Assembly: GCA_022606425.2 (NCBI GenBank)
Contig: JAHDVF020001037.1
Coordinates: 1 to 64,000 of the forward strand
From: Lepidostoma basale
Taxonomy: Eukaryota > Arthropoda > Insecta > Trichoptera > Lepidostomatidae
DNA: 64,000 nucleotides
Direction of reading: 5' to 3'
Shown: one piece after another, positions 43,495 through 53,580 of the stretch
Position numbering within the stretch: position 1 is the stretch's first letter
Layout: the number at the start of each line of letters is the position of its first letter
Position numbers and translations under genes: made by a program
The notes under the pieces: generated by a model
What the model was told of the DNA's origin: nothing
The model's database searches: none
What the model saw: only the letters and a program-made list of their open reading frames with translations

Positions 43495-44165
43495 TTAATA
43501 ACTAACTAACTAACCATCATGCCATCTCTCCGAAGAGGTCTTCTTCTTCTTCCTCAGCCATCTCTCCACTGCTAGATATAGGCCTCCTAGATTTTCTTCC
43601 ACTCCACTCTATTTTGGGCTTTTCTTTGCCACATTCTACCGCGACAGGGATAATGTCGTCGGCCCATCTTTTTTGGGGTCGGCCCACTCTTATTTTTCCA
43701 TCCCATGGTCTCCATTTGAGGACTCTGGGTGCCCATCGCTCTGCTGCCTGTTTGGTGACATGACCTGCCCACTACCACTTCTGCTTAGCGACAAGGTCCA
43801 TTATGTCTTTGACTTTTGTTCGGCGTCTTATTTCTTCATTTCTTATTTTGTGTTTTAGACATACGTCTAACAAATGTCTTTCCATTTTATATACCGTATT
43901 GGCAGTTAGTGTAATGGTTTCCAGGCCATAGGTGATCACGGGGAGGAGAGGTAGGCAGAAATAATAGACTGCCACATTTTTCTTTCTTGACATTCTTCTC
44001 TCGATTCCTCAACATTCATACATCATGTCATGCACTCGCGTCTATTTCTCCGACTCCTCAAGTGGCCGACATTCAATATTTGATTTACTTGATCGTGTCA
44101 CGTTTTCACCGGTCTCCAATTTCTAGTTCCATTTACATCGTTAACATATATAGTTTTTTTACTTT
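43495..44165 (-). mobile_element. GTTA-tail LINE interrupted by a GAA-tail LINE
   Basis: The 3' stub (43495-43540) and the rest (43940-44165) of one minus-strand copy are separated by a GAA-tail LINE; the junction words AAGAGGT and GAGAGGT may be the target duplication. Confidence 0.75.
43541..43936 (-). mobile_element. GAA-tail LINE nested copy
   Basis: Minus strand, 3' tail CTTCTTCTTCTTCC at 43541, then the AGATATAGGCCT word and frames with T-Y-G-L-E-T-I-T-L and D-V-C-L-K-H-K-I-R-N. Confidence 0.78.
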
Positions 44166-44634
44166 AACTCCGAAGAAATTACCAAATGGTTGGTTAAAAA
44201 TTTTATACGGTTAACAATTGATAAAATAATGAAATTCTAAAAAAAATACGATAACAGAAATTAGGCGTTATTAAAAAAATAGAACATCTTACCTTTATAA
44301 TAGAACTATTGATTTAGAGACAATGAACTTATTTGTTATACAGCAAATTCTTCCTTATTTCCCAGTATACACAAATCATTAGTCAATAACAAGAGATTTG
44401 CCAGGTACACTAGGTTAATATTTGCTAGGAACAATACGAAATAAATGAAAATTGTTTAAGCTATTAAAATAAGGATTACAATAAAGTTTCCCATCTTTAT
44501 TAAATTCTAGGAAGTTTATGTACATATTAAGGTAGTTTGGTGTTGCTATGCTACTTAATACTGTGTGCGTTAAAAAAAATATCAAAAATGGAACAAATTT
44601 GAAATATCTTCTATATACGCCATACTCTGTGTTG
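44166..44634. other. AT-rich intergenic DNA, no feature seen
   Basis: No gene or repeat edge recognised. Confidence 0.5.
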
Positions 44635-44711
44635 TTATGATGGTTTATTTCTATTTTTCTTTTTTTATACACTTTGTTATACATCACTTTTATTAAAAAT
44701 AAAATTAAATA

Positions 44712-44742
44712 GACATGTTTCGGACAAACAGTCCTTCTTCAG
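44712..44742 (-). ncRNA. Hammerhead ribozyme, family D (D1 left arm)
   Basis: Minus strand: CUGAAGA, stem II GGAC / GUCC with a UGUUU loop, CGAAAC, self-complementary stem III ACAUGU, GUC. Position 7 (A) is free in the consensus, so the core is complete. Confidence 0.78.
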
Positions 44743-44881
44743 TAAAGATACATATTTATAAAAATATTATAAAATTGTTGTCGTTTACATGATCTGACAG
44801 ATGTTGTAAAGATTTATTTTGGAACATTTACGCTTTTGTTATAACAAATATTATGATTCAATTTAAAATTATGTATCTTTA

Positions 44882-44912
44882 CTGAAGAAGGACTGTTTGT
44901 CCGAAACAAGTC
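44882..44912 (+). ncRNA. Hammerhead ribozyme, family D (D1 right arm)
   Basis: Same core as the left arm with ACAAGU in place of ACAUGU; still able to form a two-pair stem III. GUC present. Confidence 0.74.
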
Positions 44913-45104
44913 TATATAATTTTATTTTTAATAAAAGTGTTTTATATACAAAGTGTACAAAAAATAAAAATATAAATAAATTTTGAAATAATTAAATTTT
45001 TGTGAATATAACGTATATTTCAATAATCAGAAGAACAGATTTTTTCCTCAGTGTATTTTTTTTATAATATTATTTTTTCGTTGTATTGGAAACAAATGAT
45101 GATT

Positions 45105-45190
45105 GTACTCGTTATACACATATCATCTTTTTCTTGTCCTGTCACACCTCCGTGGTGCATAGGGCCTCAAGAAACTTTCTCCACCCGACT
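45105..45190 (-). mobile_element. LINE 3' end fragment
   Basis: The word CTTGTCCTGTCACACC followed by CTCCACCCGACTC looks like the 3' end of the RTE-like family continued at 45565-45850, cut by the insertion between. Confidence 0.45.
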
Positions 45191-45300
45191 CTATAATAAT
45201 AATAATAATAAATTGGATGATTTATAGAGCGCCATTTTTATGAATTAATCATCTCAAGGGCGCTGTAGCTCCATTTTGTGAACTAGTTGAAGATACATAT
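45191..45300 (-). mobile_element. L2/CR1-like LINE 3' end
   Basis: Begins with (AAT)n at 45193-45212 and the block ATAGAGCGCCATTTTTATGA-like, with CTCAAGGGCGCTG; reverse complement of the 3' UTR at 47158-47250. Confidence 0.6.
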
Positions 45301-45334
45301 TTTAGTTAATGTGAAAAATTTTGGTTCAGAATAT

Positions 45335-45562
45335 AGATTTTGTTAAAAATAAACATTTTGTTAAAAATAAAGATTTTCTCAAAAATAAACATGTTGTTAA
45401 AAATAAACATTTTGTTTAAATAAACATTTAGTTAAGAATAAACATTTCATTAAAAATATTTAAAAAAAATTTAAATGAACGTTTTGTTAAGAATAAACAT
45501 TTTTGTAAAAAAATAAACATACAGTTGAAAATAAATATTTTTGCTAAAAATAAAACATTTTA
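45335..45562. repeat. Minisatellite, ~19-bp unit, about 11 copies
   Basis: Irregular tandem copies of a unit close to AAAATAAACATTTTGTTAA, with indels. Confidence 0.78.
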
Positions 45563-45564
45563 GT

Positions 45565-45850
45565 ATGGGGGATGCACCTGACGCAGTCGATCACCATTTG
45601 CATCAGGATAGGATAGTTTGAACAGGTGCGTTCACGCACGTTCTATCACACGCCTGATGCCTAACATCATCCCAAGTGAGGCCTGCTGCTGTAACTAGTC
45701 CTGCAGGGCTCTTCTCCAGGTGGCTCTAGGTCTGCCACGCTTTCTCTTTCCACCCATAGGTGACCAGTTTGATGTGCCCTTAGCGATGCAGGCTGGGTTC
45801 CGTCTCAGGGACCAATCCACAGCCATTTGAGTCTATAAATAAAAAAGCGA
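45565..45850 (-). mobile_element. RTE-like LINE C-terminal remnant
   Basis: Minus strand shows the G-K-R-K-R-G-R-P-R-A-T-W-R-R-A-L block at about 45710-45760. The same family appears at 52870-53110. Confidence 0.62.
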
Positions 45851-46320
45851 CTGGTTGACCTTTCGCCTACCATGCCCCAAAGAACGGCATTTGACACTGT
45901 TTTGGGCCACAGGATCATGAATATTGAGTGAAGGCACCTATTTATAAACACTATATAGGACGTATTAAAATTTCACTTAAAAAAATATTAAATTACGTTT
46001 TCAATGTGTGCGTAAGAATGAATTAAAACACTGGTTTTTGTTTCACAATTATGTTATCAGTTTATCAGTTTATTTATTAACTTAAAAGATATTACAAACA
46101 TAATAACAGTTTAAGGCATCTATTTGAGAAAGGGTAAAGAATCAGGAAAGCATGAACGCATCATTAGTATGTGTTATAAAAAATAGCACTTATGCTTTCC
46201 ACATTATAGGGCTTTGACATTGGTCTCCATGCTAATACACTTTTCTTTGGTTATTCTTTGTAAGATGAGCTGTCTGTCGATGTCAGCGACGCCGAGGAAA
46301 TCGGAAATAATTTTTTTAAT
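45851..46320. other. Unassigned sequence
   Basis: A family C scrap (AATGAATTAAAACACTG) at 46018; otherwise nothing recognised. Confidence 0.4.
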
Positions 46321-46329
46321 GTAATTATT

Positions 46330-46675
46330 TTCAACTGTTAAAATATAAAACACTGTTTATGGTATCACATTTTTTGTTTCGCGATAGCTGTTTCATCAGC
46401 CGATGTTGACAGCATCAGGTGTTACAATAATTTAATAACTGTAAAATTAATTAAATTATTTAACGGTTGAAAAAAATATTGTAACACCTGATAATGTCAA
46501 CATCGGTTGACGATACGGCTGTCGTTAAAAAAAAATAATAAAAAATTAATATCATAAACAGCGTTTTATATTTTAACAGTTAATAATGTTGAAGTATCAA
46601 ATCAAATCAAATCAGTTAATTTCATCAATAGACATAGTGTTCGGTATCATAGTGTTTCGGCCAAAACGATGGACT
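46330..46675. mobile_element. Hairpin family A, copy A7, with a tiny LINE insert
   Basis: Right constant end CGATGGACTATT; left arm truncated. Cores on both strands are decayed: minus 46383-46418 has CUGAUGC and AUC, plus 46488-46523 has CUGAUAA and GAUAC. About 40 bp with an (ATCAA)n tail are inserted at 46599-46645 between two GTATC copies. Confidence 0.72.
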
Positions 46676-46699
46676 ATTTAATTTTTGTCATGTACCTAC

Positions 46700-47272
46700 T
46701 ACAGGTATATCCAAACCACATAACACAACAAAAAAAGTCCTATATAATACAACATCTCAAAGAACTTCACTGGTTTAAGAGTCCAGAAAGAATCCAGTAT
46801 AAACTCTGCTAGACAGTCTTCAAAGCGCTACATGAAATGGCTCCAAATTATGTATCCGAACTCTGTATAACGGACAGCCTAAATACAAGGAAATCCATAC
46901 TTCGCTCAGCGAACTACTCGGCAATAGGAAAATTAGTTTAGCCAAAGCGTTGCCCTAGTACAAATTTCGAGGATTGAGCGTTTGCCGTAGCCGGTCCATC
47001 AGCTTGGAACAATCTTCCTTCACACCTCAGATGCATAAATGATCCGAAAGACTTCAGATCTAAGCTGAAAACCCATATTTTTCATATTTCATACCCAATT
47101 TAAGAAATGCATATTTTGTTCTATTATACTTTCTAATCGATCGCGAATATCAATCAGATGCAGCGTTCAAATTTAGATTTAAAACACGTCTTAATGCGCC
47201 CTTGAGGCGATTACATCACAAAAACGGCGCTTTCAAAGTTAGCATATTATTATTATTATTATTATTATTATA
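46700..47272 (+). mobile_element. L2/CR1-like LINE 3' end with (ATT)n tail
   Basis: Plus strand frames give L-K-E-L-H-W-F, E-R-I-Q-Y-K-L, V-F-K-A-L-H-E-M-A-P-N-Y-V, then A-V-A-G-P-S-A-W-N-N-L-P and S-K-L-K-T-H-I-F. The 3' UTR at 47158-47250 leads into ATT repeats. Broken by stops. Confidence 0.82.
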
Positions 47273-47830
47273 TTAGTTGTCATCGCAAACAAAAACCTAT
47301 CCAAAAAAGCTAGAATGGCAGTGCACAATGGTTTTCTTCTACCGACCCTTATGTATGGAAGCGAAGCATCGAACTGGCAAAAGAAGGATGAAAGTAGAAT
47401 AAATGCAGTAGAAATGAGATCTCTTAGACGAATGGGTGAATACTCTGTATATGATAGAGTGTCGAATGAAAATATAAGAAGTGAATGCGGTGCGAATGAT
47501 GGTGTCATCAACAAAATAATGAAAGGATCATTAAGATGGTTTTGACATATGGAAAGAATGAATGAAGAAAGAATGGTAAAAAATATATATGTTAACGATG
47601 TAAATGGAACCAGAAATAGAGGAAGACAGAGGAAAACGTGGCACGATCAAATAAATCAAATATTGAATGTCGGCCATGTGAGGAGTCAGAGAAATCGACG
47701 CGCGTGCATGACACGATGTATGAATGTTGAGGAAGCGAGAGAAGTATGCCAGGAAAGAAAAGTGTGACAGTCCATTCTTTCTGCCTACCCCTTCGGGGGG
47801 ACGGCGTGATGGTTAGTAAGTTAGTTAGTT
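47273..47830 (+). mobile_element. GTTA-tail LINE inserted into the (ATT)n tail
   Basis: Good copy (ORFs 47315-47545 and 47549-47767) ending in (GTTA)n; ATT repeats resume at 47831, so it landed in the microsatellite tail of the L2-like LINE. Confidence 0.85.
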
Positions 47831-47839
47831 TATTATTAT

Positions 47840-48717
47840 TATTATTTTAACGATTCTTCCAATATTTTTCTCACTGAGCTTTCGATCGTTCCTCATTTTT
47901 TAGTATCGAATATTTAAATTAAACCTTACAATGCAAGCAAGCTTAAACCGCATTTGTTTTGCGTTCATTTTAGTTTTCCCAGTTGCATACAATTAAAAAT
48001 AAGTATTTCTCAATCTATTTTACAATACAATTAAATATTAGTCTTAAGTAACATTAGTAAGTATCAAGTCTCTAGTAAATTTTCATTTGTAAAAATAAAA
48101 ACCACTGCCAGGGTGGTAGACTCTACTCTCATTCACTCTTCATTAGGAAAATGCCATTCATATCTCCACATAATTTCTCAGGGGAAGTCTTCATACAGCA
48201 ACCAACGAACGAGGCTCGTTCTGAACTTGGTATTCGGTACTTCATTAAGTCGAGACAATATCATTGCTGTGGGACATGTTACGTCAAAAAATATACCATA
48301 TTATATAAGACTTCGCAACAAAACACCCCAACACGTACACATTTTCCATCTTTTCATTAGAACCTTTCATAATCAAATTTGTTATTATTGAACACTTCAG
48401 GAATTTAATTAATTTCATAAGAAATATTACGTAAATGTAACAATTACGTTGTGAATAGGCAAACATTTTATTGTATTAAATTTGTATGAGTTTTATTTTA
48501 GACTTTAGAAATTAAAAAAAAAAATTATAAATTGAAATTAGTGAAACCATAATTTACAACCCCAGTTAAGACAACATTCCATTACATTGAAATTTTCAAC
48601 ATTGAATCCATAATACAATAAATTGTTTTTGTGTACTTTTTTAATTATTAAAAACAAGCTTTATACACTTACTGGTGTATATTCCTATATACATAATTTG
48701 TTGTCGATTTGACTATA
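47840..48717. other. Unassigned sequence
   Basis: 48080-48300 is slightly GC-richer; ORFs there have no recognisable content. Confidence 0.4.
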
Positions 48718-48811
48718 AATTAATAATAATTAGACTAACTTGTATAGCGTCGTTTTCGTGGGTAACCCACCTGAAGGGCATTTTGACAATAGTTATTTAG
48801 TCAACATAACT
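48718..48811 (-). mobile_element. L2/CR1-like LINE 3' end fragment
   Basis: (TAATAAT) start, then TATAGCGTCGTTTTCGTGGG and the CACCTGAAGGGCATTTTGAC block. Confidence 0.62.
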
Positions 48812-49270
48812 AAGCATGGAACTGGCAAAAGAAGAATGAAAGTAAAATAAATGCAGTAGAAATGAGATCTCTTAGACGAATGTGTAGATAATCTGTGTAT
48901 GCTAGAGTGTCGAATGAAAATATAATAAGTGACTGCGGTGCGAATGATGGTGTTATGAACAAAATAATGAAAGGATTATTAAGATGGTTTGGACATATGG
49001 AAAGAATGAATGAATGAAGAAAGAATGGTAAAAAAATTATATGTTAACGATGTAAATGGAACTAGAAATAGAGGAAGACCGAGGAAAACGTGGCACGATC
49101 AAATAAATAAAATATTGAATGTCGGCCACTTGAGGAGTCAGAAAAATCGACGCGCGTGCATGACACGATGTATAAATGTTGAGGAAGCGAGAGAAATATG
49201 TCAGGAATGAAAAGTCTTGCAGTCCATCTTTCTGCCTACCCCTTTGGGAGACGGCGTGATGGTAAGTTAG
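48812..49270 (+). mobile_element. GTTA-tail LINE copy
   Basis: Plus strand 3' copy; ORF 49010-49210 with the G-T-R-N-R-G-R-P-R-K-T-W-H-D block; a duplicated GAATGAAT makes a frameshift at 49007. Confidence 0.82.
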
Positions 49271-49904
49271 TTTATTTAGTGAAGGGAGCTACATCTGATA
49301 AGTGATTCTACGATCAGATATTGTTTATATTAATGCATTAAATGGACCTAAAATAACAATATTTATACCTGTAATTATGTTATAATATATACACAAACAC
49401 TTGTAGGGCTAACAAATTTCAAAAGGTGTCCCAAACCAAAGAATTTTCTTGAAAAATGAGTAATGACTGTTTATTGTTAAATATTTGCATTGCTAATGGC
49501 TTCAAAATAATTAATATAATGCCTATTGCCTTTTTAACAAATATTACTTTGTTTGCGAATTAAAATTCGGAAAAACCGCGAATAAAGGGTTTCTTAGAAA
49601 AATACAGTAATTACCACCATACATAATATAACTCTTAATTATTTTGAACAATTAAAATATTTCAATTTCTGGAAGTTTCTTATGTTAACGTTATTTGTGA
49701 TATCCTATGGTCTTACCCTTAATTCCATTGATTTTATAATTTAAATAACAAAAATTATCACTAAGCATATCAATACATATCAAGACATGTAGAATATATA
49801 GTTGTATCGAAACCGGTTTAAATATTATAGAAAGCAATCAAATGGTACTAACAAAGAAAATGAAAAATTTAGAAAATAATGAAATATATTTTTCTTCTTT
49901 GTTC
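49271..49904. other. AT-rich intergenic DNA, no feature seen
   Basis: No gene or repeat edge recognised. Confidence 0.5.
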
Positions 49905-50009
49905 GTTATACTTTGTGTTGTAGATGTTTTTTTTTGTTTTTTTTTTTTTTTGTTTTGTAGGTATATGTGCGGTGTATATACAACACTAACTTTAAAAAAA
50001 TATATATTA

Positions 50010-50040
50010 GACATGTTTCGAACAACCAGTTCTTCTTCAG
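50010..50040 (-). ncRNA. Hammerhead ribozyme, family D (D2 left arm)
   Basis: Minus strand: CUGAAGA, stem II GAAC / GUUC (compensated relative to GGAC / GUCC elsewhere), CGAAAC, ACAUGU, GUC. Confidence 0.8.
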
Positions 50041-50177
50041 TGATACATATTTAAAATATTATAAATTTGTTTACAAAATGTGCTATTTGTAAACAATTTT
50101 ATATATCTGATCGTTAGTATAATATTATAAAATTGTTTACTTTTTTGTAAACAATTTTAAATTTTAAATATGTATCA

Positions 50178-50208
50178 CTGAAGAAGGACCAGTTGTCCGA
50201 AACATGTC
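50178..50208 (+). ncRNA. Hammerhead ribozyme, family D (D2 right arm)
   Basis: CUGAAGA, stem II GGAC / GUCC with a CAGUU loop, CGAAAC, ACAUGU, GUC, then GGAU, which pairs with AUC ahead of the core to begin stem I. Confidence 0.82.
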
Positions 50209-50255
50209 GGATTTTTTAAATAAGTATAAACAAAGTATATAAAAAAGAAAAAGAC

Positions 50256-51360
50256 CAATAAAATGTATTTTTCTTTAAAGTTTAAATCTAATATCTTTGC
50301 TACATAGTTCTTGGGACGCCACTTGGGCCTTTTTAATGTGGTAGACTCCCATTACTATACAGTTATTGGACTGCAATACTATTCTATCTTAACACACCCC
50401 TCTACTCTCATTCACCAAGTCATACATCCGATTCTCCAGACGTCTAACATGGCCAACCTTTAAACATTGAATATATTTGGAAATATGATACATCAAAAAA
50501 TTAATTTGTATTTCCCGGATAAAATATGACGTAAAATTAAGTTGATGATTACTAGTGGGTAAGTTATTTGAGGTTAGCACACTCTGCACACATCATTGCC
50601 TCCTGAAACAATCGCAGATCACACTGCGGAATCACATCGCTCCATCCCTTGCCAGTTTCGTGTTAGCACTCCATTTTAATTTACTTCATAGGGTGGAAGA
50701 GGGGCGGGATTCCCGGGGGAACGAGGTGAAAATAGCTCCTGCATGCGGAAGGCGACTCTAGCTACTGACGGGGTAATTCAAGGGTCATTCAAATTTGGTT
50801 CATTTTCTAAATTAGGTAACTATTTATAATACATATTATTGATAAGAATAACGCATAAACTTAAGTAACTATGGTTTATTTTATTTTTATTTATTTATCA
50901 TTTACCATGTACATAGTTTTAATACCTCCCAACTGGGGTAACCCGTTATAGGGAGGCCATATGAATAGTACAGTCCGCTCATTTCGGGAAGAATGTTTGC
51001 AACAGTGTGTGTGACAGTGCGTTTAAAACAAAACTAGACGCTGTTTTTATTTTATTTTTTATAAATAGAAAAAGCAAAAAATATTTCAATTATATTTTAT
51101 ATTCAAACATTGACACAAGCATTTTATTTTAATAAAATGATCTCATTTTCAATTGTAACAATCCCGAATATAGAGTCCATTAAAAATGTGATGTTGTTTA
51201 TTGATTTTTCTTGGAAAAAACGATTAAGAATGTTACTAATACGAGTAATGATACTTTAATTATAAAATATTGAAAAAAGGAACGGCGGAGACTTGTTCTC
51301 GTTCTCGTATTTGGTATTCTTGTTCTCGTATTTTGGTATAAAGGTCATTATGGCTACTAC
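50256..51360. other. Unassigned sequence
   Basis: 50570-50770 is GC-richer, possibly an old repeat; ORF 50555-50761 has no recognisable domain. Confidence 0.4.
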
Positions 51361-51364
51361 TACT

Positions 51365-51685
51365 CCCAAATATTATATCTGAAACTCAATACTTGCTTTA
51401 CAGGTATATCATCAACATAGCAAATGACGTTCACAGTTTTGCTGCCCATTTCGTCCGTAATATGATTGAACAGAAAGGGGCTCAAACTATCTCCCTGTCT
51501 TATACCTTTACTTGCAGGAGTTTTCCTAGACAGTTCGTTGTCAACCTTCATTTTTGTTTTGCAACTGGTATACAGATCTTGGACAGTCTCCACGTTAAGA
51601 CTCTCCCATCTCTTTGTTGCCTGTCTGGCGACATGTTCTGCCCATTTTCACGACAGTTTGGCCATACGGTCCATTATATTTAAAC
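51365..51685 (-). pseudogene. RTE-like RT fragment, scrambled order
   Basis: Minus strand 51360-51593 encodes D-L-Y, then G-I-R-Q-G-D-S-L-S-P-F-L-F-N and C-Y-V-D-D-I (RT motifs B and C). Directly upstream in the same strand (51594-51680) sits M-D-R-M-A-K-L and K-W-A-E-H-V-A-R-Q, which belongs after the RT core in a normal ORF. Confidence 0.72.
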
Positions 51686-51744
51686 TTACTTTACTTCTCA
51701 AAAATTCTCATTTCTTTTAATTCTTGCAGTGAAATTCTATCAGC

Positions 51745-51835
51745 ATCGATTTTTTATACATCGGGGACTAGCCCGGGACCTTCGGTGTGATAGTTACAGC
51801 TGTTGCCACTCTGCCACGAAGGACGTCATGGTATT
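51745..51835 (-). mobile_element. tRNA-derived SINE fragment
   Basis: Minus strand carries TGGCAGAGTGG (51806-51816), a full pol III A box, and about 35 nt downstream GGTCCCGGGCTAGTCCC (51764-51780), a decayed B box with the T-stem sequence. It fits a tRNA head; an actual tRNA gene is excluded by the poor B box. Confidence 0.62.
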
Positions 51836-52545
51836 ACATATATACTTCTTCATCTTCTTGTACTGGTTGGAGACCGCTAGGGTCTGTTTGTGCAGATTTT
51901 GCTGCCTCTTGAGATGTGGATTCCCAGCTATCTTTCCATCTCTTGGGGGGTCATCCAGTCAATTTCTTCCGTCTGGTTTCCCATGTAGAGTAAGGTGTGG
52001 TTATCTTTGGGTGACCATGTCTTCTTCTCTGTCTCCCCCATTTGACTACACCCTGTAAATATTCAACACCTGTCCATAAATATTTCCAAATGTATTAAAT
52101 GTAAAAATAATATACTCATTAATTGAATAGCCCCTGAAATCCACATTTTGCACATGAAAATACAGTTAATAGATTGTGTACGTTTACGTCGCATAAAAAC
52201 CTACCTACCCATTTTGTACCTACTCTTTAACTAGCTACACACAAAATATTTGAATGATATATTGAGATATCTCAGACGAAAGCGACGAATATTAAATTAA
52301 AAACAGGGAAATTTATAACAATAACACTTATTGGGTCCCAGACCAAGAAAAATGTAGGACTTTGGCATAAACTATAAATCCGTCCTAGTCCTCTTTCAGA
52401 AGAGCACTGCGGGCCACACATCGAGCCATTTCATATTACAACCATCAAATCACATTTCCAACAGACCTAAGAGATTCTATTCAGCCATTAGAGCAGAACC
52501 TCTTTTTACCAGAAGATCCAAGTCTAAGTCCAAGGGTACACGGAT
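51836..52545. other. Unassigned, partly LINE-like sequence
   Basis: 51850-52060 starts with CTTCTTCATCTTCTTG and is C/T-rich, like a minus-strand LINE 3' end, but no motif is certain. The rest is AT-rich. Confidence 0.4.
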
Positions 52546-52745
52546 GTGATTGTGTATTGAACAATGATGCAAAACGCCGTATTAAATAATTAAATGGTAT
52601 GAGTGAAAACGTCTGTTTTCATGAAATTTAAATATATTTTATGTGAATGATATGTTTCGTCTGTCTAAGGCATTATCAAATATCGAAACGAAACGTGTTA
52701 TTCATATAAAATATGATAAAACTTCTAGAAAACAGACGGCTGTCC
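52546..52745. mobile_element. Hairpin family B, copy B7
   Basis: Constant end TATTGAACAATGATGCAAAA at 52555, arms around GAAAACGTCTGTTTTC and TTCTAGAAAACAGACG; ribozyme boxes decayed. Confidence 0.62.
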
Positions 52746-52869
52746 CTTGTCTCCGAGGATAACTCTCCTTCGTGGATGTGGGTCCTCATGTGGCTATAGA
52801 GACCAATTCTAGACCCACACATTCTGGGGTATCTAGAACAAGGGAAGACGTTGGCAGTGGAACCATCAC

Positions 52870-53110
52870 CGTCTTACGATGGTCTCTCCTTTCGTCTCCT
52901 CCGCATATCTGCGGCGTCTTAACACTAATCCAGTGAGACCTGTTGCCTTAACCTCGTCATACAGGGTTCTTCTTCAGGTGGTTCTAGGTCTGCCTCGCTT
53001 TCTCTTTCCATTTACAGTCTAGTGCGCCCTGACCGATGCAGTCTGGGTTACGTCTCAGGGTGTGACCGATCCATAGCCATTTGAGCCCAACGACTTGTTC
53101 ACTGATGTAA
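52870..53110 (-). mobile_element. RTE-like LINE C-terminal remnant
   Basis: Same block order as 45565-45850 (AGGTGG-TCTAGGTCTGCC, GTCTGGGTTACGTCTCAGGG). Confidence 0.6.
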
Positions 53111-53129
53111 ACCATTTATAATTAAAGTT

Positions 53130-53200
53130 ATTATTCAATTTTAATAAATGTTGATCTAGATATCAGAAGATGGTAGCGAGCTACTAAAAACGAATACATT
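53130..53200 (+). mobile_element. Hairpin family H, partial copy H2
   Basis: Ribozyme part only: CAGAAGA at 53164-53170, stem II with GGUAGC / GCUACU, then AAAAAC. Confidence 0.5.
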
Positions 53201-53214
53201 TTTTAATCATTCAA

Positions 53215-53580
53215 TGGTTTTTTTAATGAAAAATAATCATAACGTTGTAAAATAATACTTAACCTCAATACAATATGTTTCGAGCACAGAAGCCCTTCAT
53301 CAGTGTATTATATGTATAAATAATATCAAATTTATTTATTTCCTTTGTCATCTTTATTGATACCTGGACCCTAATAAGAACTTAAAAATATTATTTCGGA
53401 AATATTAAAAAAAATAATCGTTTCAATATCTGTCAAAACAGACCACATTCGTGAAATATTTTTTTAAAATATTAATATATAAATAATACAATACAGTGAT
53501 GAAAGGGGTTCTGTGTCCGAAACATGTTTATGTTATTTTAATTTTAAATTTTAAAATAAAGTGTTGTTTTGCAAGGTAAT
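53215..53580. mobile_element. Hairpin family D, diverged copy D3
   Basis: Inverted ends with ATTTTAAAATAA-type sequence, a left core on the minus strand at 53272-53303 (CUGAUGA, stem II GGGC / GCUC, GAAAC, triplet AUU) and a right core at 53496-53528 (GUGAUGA, GUU). Probably both inactive or weak. Confidence 0.65.

Larger units (their letters stand above)
44635..45000. mobile_element. Hairpin family D, copy D1
   Basis: Arms 44635-44775 and 44865-45000 are inverted, including their A-rich tails (AAAAAATAAAAATATAAA on the right). The loop at 44812-44862 matches DNA beside the Penelope-like endonuclease remnants. Confidence 0.8.
49905..50255. mobile_element. Hairpin family D, copy D2
   Basis: Inverted arms at 49990-50110 and 50135-50245 around TTTGTAAACAATTTTA-type sequence, with two intact-looking ribozyme cores facing outward. 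Confidence 0.8.

Noticed and set aside
51745..51835. A tRNA gene
   Set aside because: The A box is good but the B box is decayed and no cloverleaf acceptor stem forms; a SINE head fits better.
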